DNA from: UBA12202 sp049595035
Lineage (GTDB): Bacteria > Pseudomonadota > Alphaproteobacteria > Puniceispirillales > UBA1172
Direction of reading: 5' to 3'
NCBI GenBank assembly: GCA_049595035.1
Contig: JBMYKD010000009.1
Location: 4,203 to 68,202, forward strand
Length of the DNA: 64,000 nt
In this document: positions 53,284 through 63,300 of the stretch, in pieces
How positions within the stretch are numbered: the first letter of the stretch is position 1
How the letters are laid out: each line of letters begins with the position of its first letter
Position numbers and translations under genes: made by a program
The notes under the pieces: model-generated
What the model saw: only the letters and a program-made list of their open reading frames with translations
Told to the model about the DNA's origin: nothing
Databases searched by the model: none

Positions 53284-54042
53284 TCAAGTGAGGCCAGTAA
53301 AACCAATATTTGCCAAACCAATATCATGACCAGCTTTAAGAGGCTGGATATTAACCCCCTCTGCTGCTTGGCTGATAACATAGGCATTGCTTCCATCATC
53401 GCGGGCAATGTCAACCGATTTGACAACACCATCAACAATCCAAACGGCCACCCCATCGTCAATAGCAATGCCTGAAGATAAGCTTCCATCAGCAATATGG
53501 TGGTGATAAGCGTTTTTCCTTGGCTCTTCGTTGCTATAATGTGGGCAAGCACTGCCAGCCAGCAAACCCAGCCCTGGGCGCAATTCATAGCCATCTGAAC
53601 TATTCCCCAATAACAGATCAGAAAACCAGCAAATCGCGCCAGCGCTTACCCCTGCCATGATGACACCCTGCCGAATAGCAACCATCAATAAAGGCGTGAT
53701 GCCTGAGCGCTGCCAATGCGCCAGCATGGTGGCGGTTTCGCCGCCGCCTATATAAACGATATCAAGATTTTGGAAAAATGCGGTCGTTTCGCTTGCATCG
53801 GCGCTTATGGGCAGATGACGGGTTTCCGCGCAATCATCAAAGCGCTTGTGAAAATTGGCAATTCTTTGAGGATTATCAGCGCTGGCATGACCGATATAGC
53901 CAATATGAGTTGACTGCGCTGCCCCGGCAAGATCAAGCAGACGGTCTTCTAACAACGGATCACCGTTCAATCTATTATAAGGCCGGCCATTATCAGCATG
54001 GGTAAATCCGCCACCGCCAACAGCATATATCTGTATTGCCAT
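53284..54042 (-). CDS. Peptidase S51 family (dipeptidase E/cyanophycinase-like)
   Basis: A 252-residue serine peptidase of family S51. It starts MAIQIYAVGGGGFTHADNG. The IVYIGGGETATMLAHW turn and the nucleophile Ser in VIMAGVSAGAICWF are characteristic; ACPHYSNEEPRKNAYH supplies the candidate catalytic His. PepE cleaves Asp-X dipeptides, while cyanophycinases cleave Asp-Arg. The substrate is not decided by the sequence. It is divergent from the peptide-type ABC transporter, so it may process the transported peptides. Confidence 0.85.
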   Translation of the reverse strand: MAIQIYAVGGGGFTHADNGRPYNRLNGDPLLEDRLLDLAGAAQSTHIGYIGHASADNPQRIANFHKRFDDCAETRHLPISADASETTAFFQNLDIVYIGGGETATMLAHWQRSGITPLLMVAIRQGVIMAGVSAGAICWFSDLLLGNSSDGYELRPGLGLLAGSACPHYSNEEPRKNAYHHHIADGSLSSGIAIDDGVAVWIVDGVVKSVDIARDDGSNAYVISQAAEGVNIQPLKAGHDIGLANIGFTGLT

Positions 54043-54115
54043 TCGTTCTTCTCGCCTCCCGAAAGATTAGCCTGACCTGAATTCAGAAAATAAGCAATTC
54101 GAATATAAAAAACTA

Positions 54116-54138
54116 ATTCATACAAAATACGTATGAAT
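54116..54138. promoter_or_regulatory. Perfect inverted repeat upstream of the peptide transporter
   Basis: ATTCATAC-AAAATAC-GTATGAAT is a perfect 8-bp inverted repeat in the 255-bp AT-rich gap between the S51 peptidase and the binding-protein gene. A TATAAT at 54160-54165 lies 21 bp downstream and could be the -10 of the transporter operon; the palindrome overlaps where its -35 should be (no good -35 hexamer was seen). This arrangement fits an operator, for example for the AsnC/Lrp-type regulator encoded at 59788. Confidence 0.5.
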
Positions 54139-54297
54139 ATATTTGTAAATTATATTTGTTATAATATTTCTTAAATCTCATAGTCATTAATAACAAACGA
54201 ACACACAGGATAACTTTGCCTGTCACACCCAAAAATGGAAATGGTTAAGGGACGAATTAAACCTTTACCAGTTATCAATAATGATGGAGGAAATCAG

Positions 54298-55779
54298 ATG
54301 AAAAAATCGTTTATCGCATCAGCATTAATCATAATGCTTTGTGGTGCAAATGCGATCGCGTCCCCTAGCGGAACGTTCAGACAAGCACATGAATATGGTT
54401 TTGGTGACAAATCCAATCTTGATCCCGCGTCGCGTGGCCGGGTCATGCAGATCACTGAAAAATTGATGAGCCGGCTGATCAGGCCAGATTTGAAAGGCTC
54501 GCCTAGCCCAGACCTTGCCACATCATGGAGCGCAAACGCAGAAGCAACCGAATGGACGCTCAACTTGCGCGAAGGAGTCAGATTCCATGATGGCTCCAGC
54601 TTTGATGCTGGCGATGTCATTTATACATTTGAGCGCGTTCTCGACCCTGAAAACAAGTCTCCGGCACGGTCAGCTATTAAAATGATTGAAAGCATGGAAG
54701 CCGTTGACAGCATGACGGTCAAGTTTTCCCTGTCCACCCCATTTGCCGATATGCCGCTTCAGCTGATGGATTACCGGTTGCGGATTATCCCGGAAGATTC
54801 AGGTGACAGCATCGCAACCTCAGGCATCGGAACAGGGCCATTTAAGCTGGTTTCCTTTGATGCCGCAGGGGTCACAAAACTAGAAGCCAATATGGATTAC
54901 TGGGAAGGCGCTCCAGGTGTCGCAAATATGGAAATCATCGGTATTGGTGATGGTCAGGCACGCATGCAAGCCTTGCTTGGCGGTCAAATTGACTTTGAAA
55001 ACACCGTTACCAATCAGCAAAAGCCAATGTTTGCAAGCAGCAATAAATTCAAGATGGTGGAAGTTCCAACCGGCAACTGGCGTGGATTGGTATTTCGCAC
55101 CGATGTTGAACCATTTACAGATGTCAGGGTTCGGCAAGCTGTGCGGATGGCCGCTGACCGTGAAGAATTGGTCAAATTGATAATGGGTGGTGCCGCTACG
55201 GTAGCTTGTGACACGCCTGTTAAGCCTGATGATCAATATCGTGCCGATATCTCATGCCCGCAGGATATTGCAGGGGCAAAGAAGCTGCTTGCCGACGCTG
55301 GTTATCCTGACGGTATTGATGTTGAGGTTTATGTTGCAACGCTTGAGCCAACATGGCCAATTCTTGCCGAAGCCTATCAGCAACAGGCCGCAGAAGCAGG
55401 CATTAGAGTTACCATTAAGCAGGTTCCGTCTGATGGCTACTGGAGCGATACATGGATGCAAAAGTCGGTTTCAGCTACACGCTGGAATGAACGGCCTGCG
55501 GATTCCGCTCTGCATGAGATTTATCTCTCAACTGCAAAATGGAACGAATCCTATTATAACGATCCGGCATTTGACAGCTTGCTTGGTGAAGCAAGACGTG
55601 AGCTTGATTTCGAAAAGCGTAAGGCGATTTATGTCCAGGCACAGGAACATCTTTATGAGACTGCTGGTACGTTGATCCCTTATCATGTCTCTAAGCTTTA
55701 TGTCTATAATGCGCGAGTTGATGGCATTGATGCTGTGGAAAACCACTCTATTCGCTGGAATAAGGTTACGGTCGAATAG
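54298..55779 (+). CDS. ABC transporter substrate-binding protein, family 5 (peptide/nickel type)
   Basis: A 493-residue periplasmic binding protein. It has a signal peptide (MKKSFIASALIIMLCGANAIA, no lipobox Cys after it) and family-5 motifs: NLREGVRFHDGSSFDAGDVIYTFERVLDP and the later VRQAVRMAADREELVKLIMGG. The start at 54298 has a strong GGAGG at 8 nt. It opens the operon of two permeases and a fused ATPase. Peptides, opines or similar are likely substrates, given the S51 peptidase next to it. Confidence 0.92.
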   Translation: MKKSFIASALIIMLCGANAIASPSGTFRQAHEYGFGDKSNLDPASRGRVMQITEKLMSRLIRPDLKGSPSPDLATSWSANAEATEWTLNLREGVRFHDGSSFDAGDVIYTFERVLDPENKSPARSAIKMIESMEAVDSMTVKFSLSTPFADMPLQLMDYRLRIIPEDSGDSIATSGIGTGPFKLVSFDAAGVTKLEANMDYWEGAPGVANMEIIGIGDGQARMQALLGGQIDFENTVTNQQKPMFASSNKFKMVEVPTGNWRGLVFRTDVEPFTDVRVRQAVRMAADREELVKLIMGGAATVACDTPVKPDDQYRADISCPQDIAGAKKLLADAGYPDGIDVEVYVATLEPTWPILAEAYQQQAAEAGIRVTIKQVPSDGYWSDTWMQKSVSATRWNERPADSALHEIYLSTAKWNESYYNDPAFDSLLGEARRELDFEKRKAIYVQAQEHLYETAGTLIPYHVSKLYVYNARVDGIDAVENHSIRWNKVTVE

Positions 55780-55806
55780 ACAAATCAATTGAGAAACCTG
55801 ATAATA

Positions 55807-55852
55807 GGGCCAGTGGCTACGCCTTGACTATCTTGGCAATAGAAACTGGCCC
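55807..55852 (+). other. Stem-loop between the binding-protein and permease genes
   Basis: GGGCCAGT (55807-55814) pairs perfectly with ACTGGCCC (55845-55852) across a 30-nt loop with a smaller GCC/GGC stem; neighbouring A-T bases extend it. It lies in the 133-bp gap after the binding-protein stop. Similar stem-loops in ABC operons protect the upstream mRNA from decay, giving more binding protein than permease. There is no U-run, so it is not a simple terminator. Confidence 0.6.
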
Positions 55853-55912
55853 CCTACATACATAATGTTGAAAACCCATAATCCTGATCACGTTCAAACG
55901 GAAAACTAAATT

Positions 55913-56872
55913 ATGATTGTGATGCTGATGAGACGAATTTTACTGGGCTTTATTACCGTTTGCCTGGTATCCATCATTATCTTTAGTGGGATTGAGATGC
56001 TGCCAGGTGATGCCTGCACCCAATATTTAGGTGAATATCAGGCTGATAAAGAATTGCTTGAACAATGCCGGAAAGACCTGGATTTAAACAGACCAGCGCA
56101 TGAGCGGTTTCGGGAATGGGCTGGCGGCGCTATGAAAGGCGACCTTGGCATGGCTGTTGATGGTAAAACCAAAATCAGCACGATTGTTGGTGATCGTCTG
56201 AAAAACTCACTGCTACTTGCTTTTTGTGCCATGCTTATTGGAATCCCTTTAGCGCTGATATTGGGCATCATCACCGGTCTCTGGCGTGATCGGATGCCTG
56301 ATCTAGTCATATCGACATTGGCTATTTTTGCCATGACTATTCCTGAATTTGTGTCGGCAACTTTACTAATTCTGGTGTTCAGCATCTGGCTCGGCTGGTT
56401 GCCTGGAATTGTGCTAACATCGGCGAGCGCGCCTATATCTGAATTTTTTCCAGAGATTTTGTTGCCTGTGATCGTGCTGTCACTGGTGATGTGCGCCCAT
56501 ATCATGCGTATGGTGCGCTCATCGGTGATTGATGTCATGTCTAGTGATTACGTTCAAATGGCGACGCTTAAAGGTGTGCCATATTGGCAGATGGTGTTTC
56601 GTCATGCCTTACCAAATGCGCTATTGCCAGCGATAAATGTTGTGGCGCTTACGATTGCTTGGCTGCTTGGCGGCGTTGTCGTGATTGAGGTAGTGTTCAA
56701 TTATCCGGGATTAGGGCGACTCATGATTGATGCCATTTCTGATCGAGATTTGCCGGTTGTGCAGTCCATTGCTTTGATTGTGGCAAGTATTTATGTCTGC
56801 GTTAACTTAGCAGCAGATTTATTAACAATGTTGGCGAACCCGAAATTGCGAACTGTTTATACGAGGAAATAA
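55913..56872 (+). CDS. Peptide-type ABC transporter permease, DppB/OppB family
   Basis: A 319-residue inner-membrane permease. It has the family N-terminal helix (RRILLGFITVCLVSIIIFSG), the IEMLPGDACTQYLG loop (here with a Cys in place of a usual polar residue), and the EAA-like block VRSSVIDVMSSDYVQMATLKGVPYWQMVFRHALPNALLP. It pairs with the DppC-like gene whose start overlaps its stop (TAATG). The exact start is uncertain among three ATGs close together. Confidence 0.92.
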   Translation: MIVMLMRRILLGFITVCLVSIIIFSGIEMLPGDACTQYLGEYQADKELLEQCRKDLDLNRPAHERFREWAGGAMKGDLGMAVDGKTKISTIVGDRLKNSLLLAFCAMLIGIPLALILGIITGLWRDRMPDLVISTLAIFAMTIPEFVSATLLILVFSIWLGWLPGIVLTSASAPISEFFPEILLPVIVLSLVMCAHIMRMVRSSVIDVMSSDYVQMATLKGVPYWQMVFRHALPNALLPAINVVALTIAWLLGGVVVIEVVFNYPGLGRLMIDAISDRDLPVVQSIALIVASIYVCVNLAADLLTMLANPKLRTVYTRK

Positions 56873-57753
56873 TGGCTCAAGCCATCACACATCATTTTGA
56901 AAAAAGCAGGGCGCTAACTGTCCTTAAAGACCTTGTGTCGCGTCCGTCTGGGGCGATTGGGCTTTCACTGGTTATGTTTCATCTCGTGCTGGCGATCATC
57001 AGCCCTTATATCACCCCCTTTGATTATAAATTGCAAAACTCTTCCCTGATGTTATCTGCTCCTGATGCGGTGCATTGGCTGGGTGCTGATCATCTTGGCC
57101 GAGATGTGTTCTCACGAACATTGATGGGCGGCCGCGAAGCTCTCCTAGTCACAGGGATAGCTACTCCTCTAGCGGTGATATGGGGGGGCTTTATTGGCAT
57201 ATTATTCGGCCTTGTCGGTGGCCGTCTTGACGAGGTGCTTATGCGCGTGGTTGACGCCTTTCTCTCCCTGCCATGGATTTTGAAAATGTTGGTCATCATT
57301 GTCACCTTTGGTTCAGGAACGACAGTGCTGATCCCAACACTAGCATTTTTCTATGGAGTGCCTGTCATCAGGATTGCCCGCGCCGCCACTCATGATGTGA
57401 TCGCGCGTGATTTTGTCTGGTCAGCCAAGGCCAGAGGACATAGCCGGATTAGTATCATCTGGCGTGAGTTACTGCCGAATGTTCTGGATGCCTTAATGGT
57501 TGAGGGTGCTATGCGCTGGTCGTGGATGTTGCTGGCGTTTTCTTCGTTATCTTTTCTTGGCTTTGGGGTATCGCCGCCAACGCCCGATTGGGGATTAATG
57601 ATTTCAGATGCGCGCGGCTTCATGTCATTCGCACCATGGGGGGTCATTGGCCCCGTTATTGCGTTGTCCTCGTTGATCATAGGGATCAATCTGACTGCAG
57701 ATGCCTTGGCTAAGGCGTTAGGGATTGATCGCGCCCAGAAAGCGCCAGTATAA
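56872..57753 (+). CDS. Peptide-type ABC transporter permease, DppC/OppC family
   Basis: A 293-residue inner-membrane permease. DppC landmarks include HWLGADHLGRDVFSRTLMGGREALLVTG after the first helix, ARGHSRISIIWRELLPNVLDALMVEGAMRWSWMLL near the EAA loop, and FLGFGVSPPTPDWGLMISDARGFM at the end. It overlaps DppB at one base and is followed directly by the ATPase gene (stop TAA, ATG). Confidence 0.93.
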   Translation: MAQAITHHFEKSRALTVLKDLVSRPSGAIGLSLVMFHLVLAIISPYITPFDYKLQNSSLMLSAPDAVHWLGADHLGRDVFSRTLMGGREALLVTGIATPLAVIWGGFIGILFGLVGGRLDEVLMRVVDAFLSLPWILKMLVIIVTFGSGTTVLIPTLAFFYGVPVIRIARAATHDVIARDFVWSAKARGHSRISIIWRELLPNVLDALMVEGAMRWSWMLLAFSSLSFLGFGVSPPTPDWGLMISDARGFMSFAPWGVIGPVIALSSLIIGINLTADALAKALGIDRAQKAPV

Positions 57754-59772
57754 ATGAGTTCGTCATCCTTTATTGATATTCAGAACCTTTCTGTTGGATA
57801 TACAAGTCGGTCGCAGAAAATCATTAAGGTTCTGCGTGATGTCAGCCTCAAGATTAATCGTGGCGAGAGTGTCGGGCTTGTCGGGGAAAGCGGGTCTGGT
57901 AAAAGCACACTGGCGCTGGCGGCAATGGGGTATTTCAAACGCGGGCTTAGAGCCTTGGATGGAAGCGTGCATTTCAATAATATCAACATGCTGGATCTTG
58001 ATCATGATGAGCTGCAGAAAATAAGAGGTGGTAATCTCGCTCTGATCCCTCAAAACTCCGGACAATCCCTGACTCCAACCCTCCGGATAGGGCGGCAAAT
58101 CGCCGAAGCCTTGCGATTGCATAGTGACCTTGACCAAACGGCTTTTGATGATCGCATTATTGAAATTCTCTCACAAGTACGCCTGCCAAATCCGGCAGCG
58201 CTAATTAATCGTTACCCCCATGAATTATCAGGTGGTCAGCAGCAACGTGTTGCTATCGCCATGGCTCTTGCCGGTCAGCCTGATGCTCTACTTCTTGATG
58301 AGCCTACTACTGGCCTTGATGTCACCACACAAGCACATATCCTCGAATTGCTTAGAGACCTCGCCCGTGACCGCAATATGGCCATGCTGTATGTAAGCCA
58401 CGATCTTGGTGCTATTTCGCGTGTTTGTGACAATGTTGTCGTCATGTATGCTGGCGAAGTTGTGCTGACAGGATCATCACGCCAGACTTTACTCGCGCCA
58501 AAGCATCCCTATGCTCATGGCCTCCTTACCTCTATTCCACGGCTAAAGCAAAAGGAATTGCCAGTTGCACTAGATGGCAGGCCACCCATGCCTGGGGAGA
58601 CAATTACCGGATGTGCCTTTGCCGATCGATGCGCTCTGGCAGATGATCAGTGCCGAACAACATCACCGCCTCTTACTTGCCTTGAAAGTGCAGAAAGCAT
58701 TAGATGTTTTCATCATGATAAGATTGATCAATTAGCCACCTCAAGCCAAAGGGTTAAGCAAAGAAAAGCTGCCAGGAAGGGCACAGGTGAAATCACATTA
58801 GGGTTAGAAGACCTGGCCATCACCTATGCAAAATCTGGATTTCTAACACAGTTTTTGAGCAATAGCCCGCCTCCGCCTGCAACCGTCGATGATATCAATA
58901 TCAATATTGAAAAAGGCGAAACCCTTGGTCTTGTAGGCGAGAGTGGTAGCGGTAAATCAACGATCCTAAAAACCATTGCTGGTCTTATCTCACCCAAAAA
59001 TGGCGGGATTATTCTTAACCAGGAAACCAAATTGACAGCCAAAGTAGAAGATCGCCCTGCTATGAACTTGCGGCAGATTCAGATGATTTTCCAGAACCCG
59101 GATGACAGCCTGAATCCGCGCCATACAGTGGCACAGATACTGGCACAACCGCTAAGGCTTTATTTTCAGTTATCGGGCAAGGATTTGTACGACCGCAGCG
59201 TCAAATTGCTGGAACAGGTTAGGCTTGGTGAACATTATCTTAGCCGACTACCTAGCCAGTTGTCAGGGGGCGAAAAACAGCGTGTTGCCATCGCGCGTGC
59301 CTTTGCCGCAGAACCCGAAATTGTTTTATGTGACGAAGTGACTTCAGCCCTTGATGTATCGGTGCAGGCCGCCGTTCTGGATTTGCTCAATGTGCTGAAA
59401 AAAGAGCGCGGTACGACCTATATTTTTGTATCGCATGATCTGGCCGTGGTTAAGGCTATCTCTGATCGTGTGGCGGTGCTGTATCAGGGTAGATTATGTG
59501 AAATTGGGCCTTCTGATGCGGTCTATCAAGCCCCTTTTCATCCATATACAGATGTCTTGCTTGGGGCGGTTTTGGAACCTGACCCCGATACAACACCGAC
59601 CCTTAGCGCCGACGATGTGGTTGAACTGTCGCCACCAGCAAAAGGGTGTCCTTTTCAGCGACGTTGTCCAAAGAAACTAGGTGAGATTTGTGAAAACCAA
59701 ACACCACCTGCCCAAATATCTGATCAAGGTCATGTCATCCATTGTCATATTCCATTAAAGGAATTACATTAA
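57754..59772 (+). CDS. Fused DppD-DppF type ABC transporter ATPase
   Basis: A 672-residue ATPase with two complete nucleotide-binding domains. Each has Walker A GESGSGKST, a signature (LSGGQQQRVAIAMAL and LSGGEKQRVAIARAF) and a Walker B (LLLDEPTTGLD and VLCDEVTSALD). Each half ends with an oligopeptide/dipeptide C-terminal Cys motif region (ITGCAFADRCALADDQCRTT and GCPFQRRCPKKLGEICENQTPP), which may bind an Fe-S cluster in this family. Fusion of the two ATPases gives one polypeptide in place of the DppD/DppF pair. It completes the operon. Confidence 0.93.
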   Translation: MSSSSFIDIQNLSVGYTSRSQKIIKVLRDVSLKINRGESVGLVGESGSGKSTLALAAMGYFKRGLRALDGSVHFNNINMLDLDHDELQKIRGGNLALIPQNSGQSLTPTLRIGRQIAEALRLHSDLDQTAFDDRIIEILSQVRLPNPAALINRYPHELSGGQQQRVAIAMALAGQPDALLLDEPTTGLDVTTQAHILELLRDLARDRNMAMLYVSHDLGAISRVCDNVVVMYAGEVVLTGSSRQTLLAPKHPYAHGLLTSIPRLKQKELPVALDGRPPMPGETITGCAFADRCALADDQCRTTSPPLTCLESAESIRCFHHDKIDQLATSSQRVKQRKAARKGTGEITLGLEDLAITYAKSGFLTQFLSNSPPPPATVDDININIEKGETLGLVGESGSGKSTILKTIAGLISPKNGGIILNQETKLTAKVEDRPAMNLRQIQMIFQNPDDSLNPRHTVAQILAQPLRLYFQLSGKDLYDRSVKLLEQVRLGEHYLSRLPSQLSGGEKQRVAIARAFAAEPEIVLCDEVTSALDVSVQAAVLDLLNVLKKERGTTYIFVSHDLAVVKAISDRVAVLYQGRLCEIGPSDAVYQAPFHPYTDVLLGAVLEPDPDTTPTLSADDVVELSPPAKGCPFQRRCPKKLGEICENQTPPAQISDQGHVIHCHIPLKELH

Positions 59773-59787
59773 TTCAGGCAGACGGTT

Positions 59788-60255
59788 TTAGTCGTCCATA
59801 TTTACATTTGGCAAGGACATTGACCGTTTGACTTGACCAAAGGCAAAATGGGTTTCCATCTCACCAAGGCCGGACACATGTGTTAATTTGTTACGAACAA
59901 ACTTCTCATAGTCTTTGAGCGAATGTGCTAAAACCTGCAACATATAATCTTGGCGTCCTGACATCAGATAGCAGGCAATAACCTCATCCAACTCCAATAT
60001 AGCCTTCTCAAAACTGCCAATCTCAGCATCGGTCTGACGTTCAAGCCTAACCGTAATAAAAGCCATGATGGGCAAGCCATAGGCATCAGGGTCAACAACC
60101 GCAGTATAACCCTTAATCACACCAGCATCTTCAAGCATCCTGACACGCCTTAGACATGGCGTCGGTGACAGATTAACCCGTTCACTCAATTCCTGATTTG
60201 TGATACGAGCGTTCTGCTGTAATTCTTTGAGAATATTAAGATCAATCCTATCCAT
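59788..60255 (-). CDS. AsnC/Lrp family transcriptional regulator
   Basis: A 155-residue Lrp-type regulator: HTH (MDRIDLNILKELQQNARITNQELSERVNLSPTPCLRRVRMLE) plus a RAM effector-binding domain (GLPIMAFITVRLERQTDAEIG...GRQDYMLQVLA). Such proteins sense amino acids. It converges on the end of the ATPase gene and is divergent from the indolepyruvate oxidoreductase, 106 bp away, where a palindrome lies. Control of the oxidoreductase, and perhaps of the transporter, by an amino acid is likely. Confidence 0.93.
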   Translation of the reverse strand: MDRIDLNILKELQQNARITNQELSERVNLSPTPCLRRVRMLEDAGVIKGYTAVVDPDAYGLPIMAFITVRLERQTDAEIGSFEKAILELDEVIACYLMSGRQDYMLQVLAHSLKDYEKFVRNKLTHVSGLGEMETHFAFGQVKRSMSLPNVNMDD

Positions 60256-60263
60256 GAGTTTAA

Positions 60264-60282
60264 ATTAGCATTATCTGCTAAT
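60264..60282. promoter_or_regulatory. Perfect inverted repeat between the Lrp-type gene and the indolepyruvate oxidoreductase
   Basis: ATTAGCA-TTATC-TGCTAAT is a perfect 7-bp inverted repeat with a 5-nt spacer, starting 8 bp upstream of the Lrp-type start codon. An A/T-rich palindromic stretch (AATTATAGCATAATT, about 60290-60306) follows. The size and AT-rich centre suit an Lrp/AsnC dimer site, so it is a likely autoregulatory and target operator. Confidence 0.6.
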
Positions 60283-60361
60283 AATGACAATAATTATAGC
60301 ATAATTTAGATAATAATTTTGCCATGTTGGTGATACTATTTTAATCAATGGAGGAGTTGCT

Positions 60362-63300
60362 ATGGAAGGTGAAATTCAATTTTCAAATGCATATAAGGGT
60401 GAGGGAAATACCGCCCCATCATCTGCTATACCGCCAATATCCCTAAATGATAAATATAATCTTTCCTGTAACAGCGTCTTTCTGACAGGGACGCAAGCGA
60501 TTATCCGTCTTTGCCTGATCCAAGCCGAACGTGACCGTATGATGGGGCTGAACACCTCTGGCTATGTGACTGGGTATCGTGGCTCACCACTTGGCGGACT
60601 TGATCAGCAATTTACCGCCGCCAGAGCGCATCTTGATCAAGCAGGTATCCTATTTCAGCCTGCTCTCAACGAAGACCTTGCGGCCACCGCTATCTGGGGG
60701 TCACAGCAGGCAAGTATTCGTGGTGAGGGAACAAAAGATGGGGTTTTTGCGCTTTGGTATGGCAAGGGACCTGGCATTGATCGGTCAGGAGATGCCTTGC
60801 GCCATGGCAATCTTGCGGGCAGTGCTGCTAAGGGTGGCGTCCTCATGCTCATGGGTGATGATCATTTCTCAGAAAGTTCCACAACTTGCCATCAAAGTGA
60901 ATATGCGCTGGTCGATGTGATGATGCCGGTGCTAAATCCAGCCAATATCGAGGAAATTGTAGCTTATGGGTTACATGGCTGGGCGATGAGCCGGGCTTCT
61001 GGCTTGTGGGTAGGGCTTAAATGTGTCAAAGACAATATTGAGAGCAGTGGCTCTGTTCATCTGCCCGCCGATCAGCCAGCTCCAATATGTCCTAATATCA
61101 ATCTGCCCAAGGGCGGAGTTAATATTCGGGCAGCTGACGACCGTCATGACCAGGAGCGGCGGCTTCATCGCTACAAGCTCAATGCGGCTAAGGCTTACGC
61201 TAGGGCAAATCATCTTGATCAAATTATATGGAAAGGCGGCAAGAGGCCAAAAATAGGAATTATCAGCACTGGCAAAAGCTGGATGGATACCCAATCTGCG
61301 TTAGCCCTACTTGAGTTGGATGAGGCGCGGGCAGCTAAACTAAACCTTGCTACTTATAAAGTTGGGATGGTATGGCCGCTTGAGCCGCAACAGCTAAAGC
61401 GCTTTGCCCTTGGCCTTGATAAACTGATCATTATTGAGGAAAAGCGCGGTTTAATTGAGATGCAGGCGCGTGATATTCTCTATGGCCATAAAGATGCCCC
61501 AGATATTATTGGCAAAATGGATGAGGATGGTGATGTGCTTTTTCCTGCTGATGGCGTGCTTGATTCAGTGTTAATTGCCCATCATTTAGCCCCACGGCTA
61601 ACGGCTTATGAAATCACACGACTCCCCTTTCCAGCGCATGATTTGCGGCCTTTAGATGTTGCCCGTACCCCCTATTTCTGCGCTGGCTGTCCCCATAACA
61701 GCTCAACTGTTCTACCAGAAGGCGCGCGCGGATATGCCGGTATCGGTTGCCATTGGATGAGCCAGATGATGGAGCGGTCCAGCGAAGGCTTCACCCAGAT
61801 GGGTGGCGAAGGTGCGAACTGGATTGGTGAGGCGCCATTTTCACAGCGCAACCATATATTTCAGAACCTTGGCGATGGCACCTATAATCATTCTGGCCTC
61901 ATGGCTATCCGCGCGGCTATCGCAGCAAACGTCAATATGACCTATAAAATTCTTCATAATGATGCCGTTGCCATGACCGGTGGGCAGATGCATGAAGGCA
62001 ATTTATCACCGAGCCAGATTGCTGCCGAATTGCTCGCCGCCGGCATTTCTCAAGTCAAGATTGTGACCGATCAGCCAAAGCAGTTTGATCCCACAGGATT
62101 GCCCGCCGGCGTCAGGATATATGAGCGTGATGAGATTCAATCCGTTCAGAGTGAACTTGCAAAAGTGCAAGGGGTGACAGCGCTGATTTATGTTCAGACT
62201 TGCGCGACAGAAAACCGTCGCCGCCGTAAGCGCGGGCTTGTCGCTGATCCACCACGTCGGGTGATGATCAATCCCGATGTTTGCGAAGGTTGCGGCGATT
62301 GTGGCGTGCAATCGAACTGTGTTGCGATCCTGCCGCTTCAGACATCTTTTGGCACAAAGCGGACAATCGATCAATCTGCCTGTAACAAGGATATATCATG
62401 CCTCAAAGGGTTCTGCCCTAGCTTTGTTACTATTGAAGGTGGCCAGCTCCGCAAGCCAAAGACATTTGCCAAATTTCCAGCCAATTTACCTATGCCCAAA
62501 CCACTCCTTGACCTCAATCAACCCAGAAGCATCCTGATCACTGGCGTTGGCGGCACCGGCGTTGTCACTCTTGGGGCATTGCTTGGCCTGGCCGCACATA
62601 TCGAAGGCAAAGGTGTTGGCTTGATTGACATGAATGGACTAGCCCAAAAAGGCGGGGCGGTTACAACCCACATCCGTCTTGCCGCCGACTCTGATCAGAT
62701 CAAGGCAATTCGCATTGCGCCGGGGACGGCTGATCTCTTGCTTGGTGGCGATCTTCTCACCAGCGCAGGTCATGAAGCGCTTGGCCTACTAAAACCGCAA
62801 GCACATATCATCGCCAATACTTATGAGATGATGACAGGTGACTTTGTCCGTGACCGTAACTTCATGCTTCCGTCAGAGCAGATGCATAAGAGGCTTCACC
62901 ATGCCGTATCAGCAGAACATTGCCTTATGGTCAACGCAACCGAAATAGCCCAGCAGTTGCTTGGTGATACGATTGGCGCTAATCTCTTTCTGCTTGGAGT
63001 GGCTTGGCAACGCGGTCTTATCCCACTTTCCGAAGAAGCAATTATGAAGGCTATCCAACTTAATCATATCGCGATTGAGTTCAATATAGCGGCCTTTGGC
63101 TGGGGGCGGGCTTATGCGGTTAACCCTGCTCTGCTTGATATCAAGAATAATGAGAGCCAAGATGCAGACATTGTTGAGGATATTATTAAAGATCGTGCCA
63201 GCCGTCTTATTGACTATCAGAATAAGGCTTATGCAAAGGATTATGAGGAGTTTATGCGATTGGTTTGTGTTGTAGATATTGATCCCTTGAAGCCTTTGAC

